Part shown: piece after piece, positions 1 to 5,832 of the stretch | How the letters are laid out: every line of letters starts with the position of its first letter | How positions within the stretch are numbered: position 1 is the stretch's first letter | NCBI GenBank assembly: GCA_014860845.1 | Contig: JACZIY010000074.1 | Location: 1-5,832, forward strand | Origin: Anaerolineaceae bacterium | GTDB lineage: Bacteria > Chloroflexota > Anaerolineae > Anaerolineales > Anaerolineaceae | DNA: 5,832 bases | Direction of reading: 5' to 3' | Notes under the pieces: generated by a model | Told to the model about the DNA's origin: nothing | What the model saw: the letters and a program-made list of their open reading frames with translations, nothing else | The model's database searches: none | Translations under genes and position numbers: made by a program

Positions 1-212
1 CGATTATCCCCCCAGGCTAGAACGCAGGTTAGAGAATCCAGGAAATGTTTGTTGCGAATCTGTTCAATATCGCGAATAGCGGTTAGATTAAATTTTTCAT
101 TCCAGATCATTAATTCCTGTTCATATATGCGAAAAGAATCCACCTGAACATCAGTTAACCGAACATTTAGTAATTGCTGAGCGTCATATATAAATTGATT
201 CATGGGAACCAT
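1..212 (-). CDS. rsmG: 16S rRNA (guanine527-N7)-methyltransferase RsmG, N-terminal part only (runs off the left edge)
   Basis: RsmG (GidB) uses S-adenosylmethionine to methylate N7 of G527 in the 530 loop of 16S rRNA, in the cytoplasm. Only about the first 70 residues are in the window. They carry the family's N-terminal signature: a Tyr-Glu-containing helix, then WNEKFNLTAI (about residues 37-46) and HFLDS (about 56-60). The SAM-binding glycine loop would follow just outside the window. I chose the ATG at 210-212 because it overlaps the TAA of the preceding PHP gene (TAATG), the usual sign of translational coupling. An in-frame ATG three codons later (201-203) is an equally possible start, and neither has a strong ribosome binding site. 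It is the third gene of a flippase-PHP-rsmG unit. Identity is confident from the motif; completeness of the gene cannot be judged. Confidence 0.88.
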   Translation of the reverse strand, partial: MVPMNQFIYDAQQLLNVRLTDVQVDSFRIYEQELMIWNEKFNLTAIRDIEQIRNKHFLDSLTCVLAWGDN

Positions 213-883
213 TATATCGAAAACTTATCTTTTCCAAATAATTTCTTCGCTATTTTTGCTGAGGTAGAGCTGAATCTTATCAAAGGAGAGGAAGAATTCT
301 TTAAGTATTCTGGTTCCAAAAAGGATTGTTTCATCGATTCAGCATCTGTAAAAGGAGCGATCAATTGAGTTGCTCGCCCAACTTCAACAAGCGTATGTGC
401 GTCGGATCCAATGGTTCCTCTCAATTTATTTACTCGAGCATATTCTTTGGCTTCATCATTGATTGTTGATATAAAAGAGCGGGCGTTAAAAATTTCTATT
501 GCATCTACCAGCGGTGTAATTTCGATTAGATCCTCCAATTCCCAACCATGTCTCATACGGTCAAAAGGGTGAGAAACGCTGATAAATGCATTTTGAGTTC
601 GTAATCTTTTGATCGCTTCCAAAGGCATTAGCCCCCGTGGTATTTCTTCCTTTACAAAAAAAGCTAATAACTCACCTTTGGTGGTTAAAATCTCTTCCCC
701 AACAATGATCAATTCAGGATCGAGGGTTTTCGCATACAAGGCAGCTCGTATTGTATTATGGTCTGTGATCGCCAATCGGTCTAAACCACGTTTTCTGGCA
801 ATCCTGATTAAATCTTTTACTTTAACCAAACTGTCAGGGGAAGCCGCAGTATGACAATGAAGTTCAATTTTCCACTTTTGCAT
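212..883 (-). CDS. PHP-domain metal-dependent phosphoesterase
   Basis: A 223-residue cytoplasmic protein of the PHP (polymerase and histidinol phosphatase) superfamily, close to the stand-alone COG0613 type. Metal-binding motifs are in order: HCH at residues 9-11, TDHN at 40-43, GEE at 62-64, SHPFD at 104-108, EIFNAR at 130-135 and GSDAH at 159-163. The set is complete, so an active phosphoesterase with a di- or trinuclear metal site is expected. The substrate is not evident. Relatives include 3',5'-nucleoside bisphosphate phosphatase/RNase AM and histidinol phosphatase, but the protein is shorter than YciV (about 290 residues) and the similarity does not settle its reaction. The start at 883 is preceded by AAGGAA with a 7-base spacer. 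The first 20 bases overlap the end of the flippase-like gene in another frame, and the stop overlaps the rsmG start, so all three are probably translated from one mRNA. Confidence 0.88.
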   Translation of the reverse strand: MQKWKIELHCHTAASPDSLVKVKDLIRIARKRGLDRLAITDHNTIRAALYAKTLDPELIIVGEEILTTKGELLAFFVKEEIPRGLMPLEAIKRLRTQNAFISVSHPFDRMRHGWELEDLIEITPLVDAIEIFNARSFISTINDEAKEYARVNKLRGTIGSDAHTLVEVGRATQLIAPFTDAESMKQSFLEPEYLKNSSSPLIRFSSTSAKIAKKLFGKDKFSI

Positions 884-1859
884 ATTGTTTTTCCTTAAAT
901 CCCAGTAATTCCAGGGAGAATACCCAGGTTAATAATCCCAGGGTAATTCCAAACCACAAGGTTGCCAGCCGTATGATTAAGGTCGCAAATGTGGCGCTGG
1001 CAGGATTCATTCCTACCAGTAAGGTGAGCATCCCTGCAATGGACGCCTCTGCAGCGCCCAACCCACCTGGTAAAGTGGACACTGCTGCAATGACTGTCGA
1101 AAAAGCAAGAATAAATATTGCATTCGCGAATGTCTCCTGGTTTGCAGGTAAACCCAGAACGGTCAGTAATAAATAAAAACCAATACCTTCAAAAAACCAG
1201 GAGATCGTACCTAAACTAACAGCCAGAATAGTCGCACCTGGACGGAAGACAATAAAACTACCTTCATAGAATTCATATAAGTGGGATGAAAACCTTCTAA
1301 TGATCGGAATTTTTTTTGTTAGTTCAAGAAGCCAATATGCAATCGGTTTAATTTGAGAAATTATGATCAGCCCAACCAATAAAACCATTACCAGGAGAAA
1401 TGCATAGGCATATTGCGGGTATGCAATGACACCAAAAGTAGATAGAAATAGAACAGCCAATCCATCACTGATTCTTTCAGCAACAATAACGGATACTCCG
1501 CGTGATACTGGTATCCCGGTCATGTCCTTCAACCAGACACCTTTTAACACTTCTCCCGCTTTGCCTGGCGTCATAGCCAGCGGAAAACCAGCAACAAATA
1601 GCCTCAAACTTTGCAGAACTGGAAAATCCTTCACGCCAATTTGCTTAAGATAAAAATGCCATTTCACAAACCTCAGGATGTAATTAATCAGGGTAAATCC
1701 CATCATGATTGGTAATATCTGCCAGGGAAATTCTCTTGCCAGGTCCAAAATTTGTTGAATATCACCCACAAATGTTAGAACTATTAAAACTAAAAAACCT
1801 AACAAAAACCACGGCAGCATTTTCTTCAAAATTGTTTGCGTTGAAAATGAATTATCCAT
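864..1859 (-). CDS. Flippase-like integral membrane protein (LPG synthase TM domain / UPF0104 family)
   Basis: A 331-residue, very hydrophobic protein with about eight predicted membrane segments. It matches the lysylphosphatidylglycerol synthase transmembrane family (YbhN/AglD-like, UPF0104). Diagnostic motifs are RFVKWHFYLKQIG (about 63-75), TPGKAGEVLK (97-106), VAERISDG (126-133) and PGGLGAAE (264-271). The soluble C-terminal aminoacyl transferase domain of MprF is absent, so this is the stand-alone membrane form. Such proteins are proposed to move lipids or lipid-linked intermediates across the membrane, but the substrate here is unknown. The ATG at 1859 has no Shine-Dalgarno sequence, and a TATAAT lies only 7 bases upstream. 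The next in-frame Met (residue 14) would remove most of the short N-terminal tail but keep the first membrane helix, and it has only a weak AAGAAA upstream. It is first in a unit with the PHP gene and rsmG. Confidence 0.87.
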   Translation of the reverse strand: MDNSFSTQTILKKMLPWFLLGFLVLIVLTFVGDIQQILDLAREFPWQILPIMMGFTLINYILRFVKWHFYLKQIGVKDFPVLQSLRLFVAGFPLAMTPGKAGEVLKGVWLKDMTGIPVSRGVSVIVAERISDGLAVLFLSTFGVIAYPQYAYAFLLVMVLLVGLIIISQIKPIAYWLLELTKKIPIIRRFSSHLYEFYEGSFIVFRPGATILAVSLGTISWFFEGIGFYLLLTVLGLPANQETFANAIFILAFSTVIAAVSTLPGGLGAAEASIAGMLTLLVGMNPASATFATLIIRLATLWFGITLGLLTWVFSLELLGFKEKQYAKVEN

Positions 1860-1866
1860 AGGGCAA

Positions 1867-1895
1867 ATTATACTTTGATAATAATGTTCAATGAA
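1867..1895 (-). promoter_or_regulatory. Candidate promoter of the flippase-PHP-rsmG unit
   Basis: On the minus strand a perfect -10 hexamer TATAAT lies at 1867-1872. A weak -35 candidate, TTCATT, lies at 1890-1895 with a 17-base spacer. The -10 ends 7 bases before the ATG at 1859, so transcription would begin at or next to the start codon. It sits between the deoB terminator and the flippase gene, where a promoter is expected. The region is AT-rich, so a chance match is possible. Confidence 0.5.
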
Positions 1896-1917
1896 GTAAA
1901 AGTATTTAACCCATTTT

Positions 1918-1939
1918 AAAAATGGCGCTTTTCAGCGCC
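1918..1939 (-). terminator. Rho-independent terminator after deoB
   Basis: Read on the minus strand, a GGCGCT/AGCGCC 6-bp stem closes a GAAA (GNRA-type) tetraloop. One A and then a run of five T follow. It begins 5 bases after the deoB stop codon and separates deoB from the downstream flippase unit, which has its own promoter candidate. The stem is short but all GC except one pair. Confidence 0.75.
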
Positions 1940-1944
1940 TGATT

Positions 1945-3123
1945 TTACAGAATTTTATCCAAAAAACTTGTTCCAATTTGTGGAGGTTCGAGTGAAAATA
2001 TTTCTGCGATTGTTGCACCAACATCTGCATAGGATCCGCGTACTCCGAAATCGACATTTGACTTGATTTTTTTACCGAACACAAGCAATGGACTGAATTC
2101 TCGAGAATGATCCGTACTTTCAGTGGTAGGATCAACTCCATGGTCTGAAACGATCATTACGATATCTCCTGGCTTCATATTCTCCACTATTTGAGGGATA
2201 AAACCATCAAACGATGCAAGGGCATCCGCATAGCCTCTGGCATCATTGCGATGACCATAAATCTGGTCAAATTCGATCAGATTGGCAAACAGTAAACCTT
2301 TGAAATCTTTCTTCATGAAATCAATCGTAGCAAGAATCGAATCATGATTATTCGTCGTGTGATTGGTTACACTGATCCCCCTGTTGCCAAATAAATCATC
2401 GATCTTTCCAGTCGCATACACATCAAATCCCGCTAATAGCAACTTATCCATGATGGTATCACTCTCCGGATAGCGTGGATAATCATGTCGACGGCTGGTA
2501 CGCTGAAATTCCCCTGTCCGTTCACCTGTGAACGGGCGTGCAATGACGCGACCGACTCCATATTTTCCTACCAACATCTTTCTGGAAATTTTACATAATT
2601 CGTAAAGTTTTTCGATTGGGATGATATCTTCATGGGCAGCAATCTGAAAAACAGAATCAGCTGAGGTATAAACGATCGGTTTTCCGGTGCGCAAATGTTC
2701 TTCACCATATTCCTGGATCACAGCTGTTCCTGAAGCTGGTTTGTTCGCCAAAACATCCAATCCTGTCAATTCTTTGAATTCCTGAATGACTTCTGGAGGG
2801 AATCCTTCCGGGAAGACTGGAAATGGTTCTTGTAGATAAATGCCCATTAATTCCCAGTGTCCGGTGACAGAATCTTTTCCTGAAGAACATGGAGTCAATT
2901 TTCCAAATGAGCCTTTGGCAGGATCAACAGCTGAAACGCCTTCCATAGGGGTAATTCTGCCAAATCCATATTCTTCAAGATTTGGTAAATTCAATCCACC
3001 AACAGCCTTTGCTGTGTTAGATAAGGAATTGCTCCCAATGTCGCCATATATATCCGCATCTGGTGCTGCACCAGCTCCGACACCATCGAGAACAAAAATA
3101 ATCACTCTTTGAAGATTCATCAT
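1945..3123 (-). CDS. deoB: Phosphopentomutase
   Basis: DeoB interconverts ribose 1-phosphate (or the deoxyribose form) and ribose 5-phosphate, linking nucleoside salvage to the pentose phosphate pathway. It is a cytoplasmic, Mn-dependent enzyme of the alkaline phosphatase superfamily. At 392 residues it has the usual full length. Visible active-site elements are Asp13 in VLDGVGAG, GKDSVTGHWE (82-91) with Ser85 at the phosphorylated position, NKPASGT, TSADSVFQIAAHE, Asp286 and His291 in EFDQIYGHRND, Asp327-His328 in SDHG, and His339 in TDHSRE. These numbers coincide with those I recall for the Bacillus cereus enzyme, where residue 85 is Thr and residue 14 is Ser (Gly here). AAAGGAG lies 5 bases before the ATG at 3123 and 8 before a second ATG at 3120, so either Met could start the protein. 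No other deo gene is adjacent. The gene is divergent from the transporter operon and has its own terminator. Confidence 0.97.
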   Translation of the reverse strand: MMNLQRVIIFVLDGVGAGAAPDADIYGDIGSNSLSNTAKAVGGLNLPNLEEYGFGRITPMEGVSAVDPAKGSFGKLTPCSSGKDSVTGHWELMGIYLQEPFPVFPEGFPPEVIQEFKELTGLDVLANKPASGTAVIQEYGEEHLRTGKPIVYTSADSVFQIAAHEDIIPIEKLYELCKISRKMLVGKYGVGRVIARPFTGERTGEFQRTSRRHDYPRYPESDTIMDKLLLAGFDVYATGKIDDLFGNRGISVTNHTTNNHDSILATIDFMKKDFKGLLFANLIEFDQIYGHRNDARGYADALASFDGFIPQIVENMKPGDIVMIVSDHGVDPTTESTDHSREFSPLLVFGKKIKSNVDFGVRGSYADVGATIAEIFSLEPPQIGTSFLDKIL

Positions 3124-3151
3124 TTTTTCTCCTTTACCAACCTTAATTTAA

Positions 3152-3180
3152 ATTGTATCATCCATTCACTTAGATGCAGA
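3152..3180 (-). promoter_or_regulatory. Possible deoB promoter
   Basis: On the minus strand TACAAT (3152-3157) lies 17 bases downstream of TCTGCA (3175-3180), a weak -35 match. Transcription would start near 3145 and give a leader of about 20 bases carrying the AAAGGAG ribosome binding site. A second TACAAT at 3180-3185 is an alternative -10 with no good -35. The intergenic stretch is AT-rich, so this is tentative. Confidence 0.35.
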
Positions 3181-3248
3181 TTGTATGTATAAAACCACCA
3201 TTTAATAACGAATAATCATTAATAAATGACAAATTGTTCCTGATTAGA

Positions 3249-3257
3249 TGCTATAAT
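3249..3257 (+). promoter_or_regulatory. Extended -10 promoter of the amino acid transporter operon
   Basis: TGCTATAAT gives a perfect -10 hexamer (3252-3257) preceded by the TG of an extended -10 element, which reduces the need for a -35. The nearest -35-like hexamer, ATGACA at 3226-3231, is 20 bases away, longer than ideal. The expected start near 3264 would give a leader of about 50 bases before the binding-protein ATG. No clear operator palindrome is visible around it. Confidence 0.6.
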
Positions 3258-3315
3258 CTATCGTGTAATTTCAATCCCCAAAATTAAACAAATGAAACTT
3301 TTTCGGAGGAGAAAA

Positions 3316-4191
3316 ATGAAAAAAACCATTTTTGTATTGATGTCTATATTGATGGTAACAAGTTTGGTTTTAAGTGCTTGTGCCCAGTCAAAGACAAACG
3401 AACCTGAGGTAGACGAACAGGGTTATCCAATGGATCAAGCTCCTGCTGATCAGGCAGATCAGGGCTATCCTGCCGGTGAACAACCCCCCGCTGAACAGGT
3501 GGATGCAGGCTATCCAGCACCTGAAGTCGTTTCAATTGCGACCGATGCAACCTTTCCGCCATTTGAAATGGTTGATGAAGCCACCAAAGAACTGGTGGGA
3601 TTTGATATCGAGTTAATGGAAGCAGTCGCTACCCAGGCAGGGATTCAATATGAGTTCATCAATTTACCGTTTGATCCAATGCTGGCTGGCTTATCTGAAT
3701 GCCAATATGATATGGCAATTGCAGCCATAACCATTACAGATGAACGAAAAGCTCAATTTCTATTCAGTGATCCTTATATTGATGCTGGCCAGATCATTAG
3801 TGTAAAAGCCGGCAATACGTCAATTACAGGAAAAGCTGATTTGAACGGGAAAATTATTGGTGCACAATTGGGAACAACAGGTGAAATTGAAGCACAGGCG
3901 ATTGAAGGTGTCGAGTACAAACCTTACGACACTTACGATCTGGCATTTCTGGATTTAATTAATGGTCAAATTGATGCGGTCATTGCAGATTATCCAACCG
4001 CATTAGGCTTCATTGAGAAGAATCCCGATAAACTTATGACCGTTGGCGATGTGTTTACCAGTGAATTTTACGGTATTGCAATTTGTAAAGATCGACAGGA
4101 TTTGTTGGATAAAATCAATCCAGCATTGAAAGCTGTTATCGACTCTGGATTTGTGGCCGATCTGGCGGCAAAATATCTCGCTGGTGAATAA
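3316..4191 (+). CDS. Polar amino acid ABC transporter, lipid-anchored substrate-binding protein (family 3)
   Basis: This is the extracytoplasmic receptor that captures an amino acid and delivers it to the permease encoded downstream. The chosen start at 3316 has GGAGGAG 4 bases upstream. An in-frame ATG at 3292 lies before that site and is less likely. The resulting 291-residue protein opens with a lipoprotein signal peptide and lipobox LSAC, with Cys22 as the lipid-modified residue. An acidic, low-complexity linker (about 23-70) holds three GYP units, and the SBP family 3 domain starts near residue 72. The domain shows ATDATFPPFE (75-84), the family signature GFDIELMEAV (95-104), TITDERK with Arg144 as the expected carboxylate ligand, GTTGE (186-190), and Asp225, which probably contacts the amino group. 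These features place it with the GlnH/HisJ/FliY type; the exact amino acid cannot be told. The gene is first in the operon and is followed by a strong hairpin. Confidence 0.93.
   Translation: MKKTIFVLMSILMVTSLVLSACAQSKTNEPEVDEQGYPMDQAPADQADQGYPAGEQPPAEQVDAGYPAPEVVSIATDATFPPFEMVDEATKELVGFDIELMEAVATQAGIQYEFINLPFDPMLAGLSECQYDMAIAAITITDERKAQFLFSDPYIDAGQIISVKAGNTSITGKADLNGKIIGAQLGTTGEIEAQAIEGVEYKPYDTYDLAFLDLINGQIDAVIADYPTALGFIEKNPDKLMTVGDVFTSEFYGIAICKDRQDLLDKINPALKAVIDSGFVADLAAKYLAGE
3421..3516 (+). repeat. GYP-repeat linker in the binding protein
   Basis: Within the linker coding sequence, the tripeptide Gly-Tyr-Pro recurs at residues 36-38, 50-52 and 65-67, with periods of 14 and 15 residues. 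Each unit is followed by residues rich in Pro, Ala, Gln and acidic side chains. The DNA is a degenerate repeat (GGYTATCC at each unit, GATCAGG twice between units). It probably acts as a flexible spacer between the lipid anchor and the binding domain. Confidence 0.6.
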
Positions 4192-4201
4192 TTCATTCAT
4201 C

Positions 4202-4235
4202 AAAAAGCCTGGGAGAATTATCTCCCAGGCTTTTT
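4202..4235 (+). terminator. Intercistronic hairpin terminator/attenuator between binding protein and permease genes
   Basis: A perfect 15-bp inverted repeat (4202-4216 with 4221-4235) encloses an ATTA loop. The core is GCCTGGGAGA/TCTCCCAGGC, flanked by five A and five T, so it has the form of a Rho-independent terminator usable in either direction. It starts 10 bases after the binding-protein stop codon and ends 6 bases before the GGAG ribosome binding site of the permease. No promoter is evident between them, so the downstream genes probably depend on read-through. The likely effect is higher expression of the binding protein than of the permease and ATPase, by partial termination, by protection of the 3' end, or both. 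Confidence 0.9.
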
Positions 4236-4252
4236 AAAAATGGAGTCAGAAA

Positions 4253-5068
4253 ATGGTTTCTTCAAATGATTTAAGTGAATCAAAAGCGAATACTCAAAAT
4301 AAAAAGAGTTTTTATTTTGATCGATGGTGGTTATTACTTTTAGTTGTTATCGTCATTATTCTTTTATTAATAATTTTCAAGCCAGATCCCTTTAGACGAA
4401 TTTTATTCTTTGTGTCAGATGGCATTGGGGTCACTATTTATACAACGCTGGTTTCATTTATTCTGGTATTGGTCTTTGGACTGGTAGCTGGGCTTGGCAG
4501 GATTTCTAAAAATAAATTATTAAATGGTGCAGCAACTGTCTATGTTGAATTAGTGCGCGGGATTCCATTATTGGTTCAATTGATGTTCTGGTATTTTGCA
4601 TTCCCATCAGTCATTCAGAGTTTGGGAAAATTCTTATCTTTTGAAGCACTCTCCAATTATCGCGCAAATCCGATCCTGATGGCCATCATAGGTCTGACCT
4701 TTTGTTATGCAGCCTATATGAGTGAAGTATATCGCGCAGGAATTCAAAGCATCTCTAAAGGCCAGATGGAAGCTGCTCGTAGTTTAGGGATGAATTATTT
4801 TCAATCCATGAGATTTGTTATTCTTCCTCAAGCCATTCGGGTTATTCTTCCCCCAGTAGGAAATGAATTCATCACTTTACTCAAGGACTCCTCCCTCGTC
4901 AGTGTTGTCGCGGTCGCGGATATCACCCGCCGTGGACGTGAATTTATGGCTGCTAACTTCATCCCAATACAAACCTGGGTAATGGTTGCATTACTTTATC
5001 TGGTGTTAACCCTCTTTTCCGCCAGAATCGTGACCTGGATTGAACGAAAAACAAAGTTGGAGCGTTAA
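4253..5068 (+). CDS. Polar amino acid ABC transporter, permease (HisM/GlnP type)
   Basis: A 271-residue inner-membrane subunit that forms the translocation path. A polar N-terminal tail of about 24 residues and a membrane helix (about 25-42) precede the MetI-like domain. The domain shows TIYTTL (61-66), the typical [13 protein letters not shown] stretch (98-110), and the cytoplasmic coupling helix [20 protein letters not shown] (160-179) with its EAA motif at 173-175, followed by LPQA and [12 protein letters not shown]. These are diagnostic of the His/Glu/Gln/Arg/opine permease family. The start at 4253 has GGAG 7 bases upstream. Only one permease gene is present, so a homodimer is likely, as in GlnP. 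The stop lies one base before the ATPase start codon, indicating coupled translation. Substrate specificity is set mainly by the binding protein and is unknown. Confidence 0.94.
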   Translation: MVSSNDLSESKANTQNKKSFYFDRWWLLLLVVIVIILLLIIFKPDPFRRILFFVSDGIGVTIYTTLVSFILVLVFGLVAGLGRISKNKLLNGAATVYVELVRGIPLLVQLMFWYFAFPSVIQSLGKFLSFEALSNYRANPILMAIIGLTFCYAAYMSEVYRAGIQSISKGQMEAARSLGMNYFQSMRFVILPQAIRVILPPVGNEFITLLKDSSLVSVVAVADITRRGREFMAANFIPIQTWVMVALLYLVLTLFSARIVTWIERKTKLER

Positions 5069-5069
5069 A

Positions 5070-5801
5070 ATGGAACCCATTATTCATATTGATCAAATAC
5101 ATAAATATTTTGGACATGTTCATGCCTTGCGAGGGGTCAGCCTGGATATCTTCAAAGGTGAGGTTGTAGTTGTTATCGGTCCTTCCGGATCAGGAAAATC
5201 AACACTTTTACGCTGCATCAATCGATTGGAAGAATTTGATAAGGGTCAAATCGTTGTGGATGGAATTACCCTCGATTCCGCTGAGAATATCAATGCTGTG
5301 CGGACAGAAGTTGGCATGGTCTTCCAACAATTCAACCTCTTTCCTCACCTCAGTGTCTTGGAAAATATAACCCTGGCTCAAACCGTGGTAAGAAAACGAA
5401 ATCCTGCTGAAGCAAAAAAAATTGGCATACAATTATTGGAAAAAGTAGGAATCCCAGAAAAAGCACACGTATATCCATTACAACTTTCAGGTGGACAACA
5501 ACAACGTGTTGCCATCGCACGTGCCTTAGCCATGAATCCTAAAATAATGCTGTTTGATGAACCAACCAGTGCTCTCGATCCGGAAATGATTCAAGAGGTG
5601 CTGGATGTCATGATGACATTGGCGAAAGAAGGGATGACAATGGTGGTTGTTTCTCATGAAATGGGTTTTGCTCGAGCAGCTGCCAATCGGGCAATCCTGA
5701 TGGATGAAGGACAAATAATTGAAGAAGCACCACCCAATGTGTTGTTCACAAATCCAACCCACGAACGCACTAAACTATTCCTGAGCAAAGTTTTGTCTTA
5801 A
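5070..5801 (+). CDS. Polar amino acid ABC transporter, ATP-binding protein (GlnQ/HisP type)
   Basis: A 243-residue cytoplasmic ATPase that powers uptake by binding the coupling helix of the permease as a dimer. All nucleotide-binding elements are present: Walker [10 protein letters not shown] (37-45), Q-loop FQQFNLFPH (85-93), signature LSGGQQQR (139-146), Walker B IMLFDEP (159-165) with catalytic Glu164, D-loop SALD (167-170) and switch His196 in VSHEMGFA. The HEMGFA form and FQQFNLFPH are typical of the amino acid (GlnQ/HisP/ArtP) subfamily, and the length is normal for it. I chose the ATG at 5070, one base after the permease stop codon, with GGAG 7 bases upstream. An in-frame ATG at 5040 lies inside the permease gene and would add ten unconserved residues. 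It is the last gene of the operon in view, and no terminator is visible in the 31 bases that follow. Confidence 0.96.
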   Translation: MEPIIHIDQIHKYFGHVHALRGVSLDIFKGEVVVVIGPSGSGKSTLLRCINRLEEFDKGQIVVDGITLDSAENINAVRTEVGMVFQQFNLFPHLSVLENITLAQTVVRKRNPAEAKKIGIQLLEKVGIPEKAHVYPLQLSGGQQQRVAIARALAMNPKIMLFDEPTSALDPEMIQEVLDVMMTLAKEGMTMVVVSHEMGFARAAANRAILMDEGQIIEEAPPNVLFTNPTHERTKLFLSKVLS

Positions 5802-5832
5802 AAAATCTTTTGTGCATCCAAAAAATCAATCA

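Noticed and set aside
174..368. Plus-strand open frame of 64 codons across the rsmG-PHP junction
   Set aside because: It is antisense to two genes identified by conserved motifs, has no recognisable domain, and has no convincing ribosome binding site.
3202..3225. Direct repeat TTAATAA (3202-3208 and 3219-3225) in the deoB-transporter intergenic region as a possible regulator site
   Set aside because: Seven-base AT-only repeats are expected by chance in such an AT-rich stretch, and the arrangement is not palindromic. No known operator fits.
3292..3315. Upstream in-frame ATG that would lengthen the binding protein by eight residues
   Set aside because: The GGAGGAG ribosome binding site lies after this ATG and is placed correctly for the ATG at 3316. 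Starting at 3316 gives a standard lipoprotein signal peptide.
5040..5069. In-frame upstream start for the ATPase within the end of the permease gene
   Set aside because: The added ten residues are out-of-frame permease sequence, and the ATG at 5070 has GGAG at the right distance and begins at the expected point of the family.
5802..5832. Repeated AAAAATC after the ATPase gene as a terminator or repeat element
   Set aside because: The copies are direct, not inverted, so no hairpin forms, and the window ends before anything more can be judged.
1..5832. Mobile element, phage, CRISPR, toxin-antitoxin, defence or biosynthetic cluster
   Set aside because: All long frames are accounted for by housekeeping or transport families. 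No transposase, integrase, terminal inverted repeats, regular spaced repeats or tRNA-like folds were seen.

Overview
This looks like an ordinary chromosomal segment of a bacterium, most likely a member of the Chloroflexota (class Anaerolineae). That placement is an inference. It rests on the lipoprotein linker rich in Gly-Tyr-Pro (a style I associate with Anaerolineae secreted proteins), the overall protein character, and a moderately AT-rich base composition (around 40% GC by eye). It cannot be confirmed without a search. The window is gene-dense, with no mobile elements, CRISPR arrays or RNA genes that I can see.

Left part (1-1859, minus strand). Three tightly packed genes are read right to left: an integral-membrane flippase-like protein (LPG synthase TM / UPF0104 family), a PHP-domain metal-dependent phosphoesterase that overlaps it by 20 bases, and the N-terminal part of rsmG (16S rRNA G527 methyltransferase), whose start ATG overlaps the PHP stop codon by one base and which runs off the left edge. 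A consensus TATAAT lies so close to the flippase start codon that the operon mRNA may be leaderless.

Middle (1918-3180, minus strand). deoB (phosphopentomutase) appears to be its own transcription unit. It has a strong ribosome binding site, a plausible promoter in the intergenic region to its right, and a GNRA-loop terminator hairpin after its stop. All metal ligands are present at the same residue numbers as I recall for the Bacillus cereus enzyme; the phosphorylated threonine is replaced by serine.

Right part (3249-5801, plus strand, divergent from deoB). A complete polar amino acid uptake ABC transporter operon is present: a lipid-anchored family 3 substrate-binding protein, then a perfect 15-bp intercistronic terminator hairpin, then a single HisM-type permease (presumably a homodimer) and a GlnQ/HisP-type ATPase. 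The hairpin probably keeps the binding protein in excess over the membrane and ATPase subunits. The last 31 bases hold nothing recognisable.

I looked for a novel system and did not find one. The points worth checking are regulatory or are protein-level details in otherwise familiar genes.
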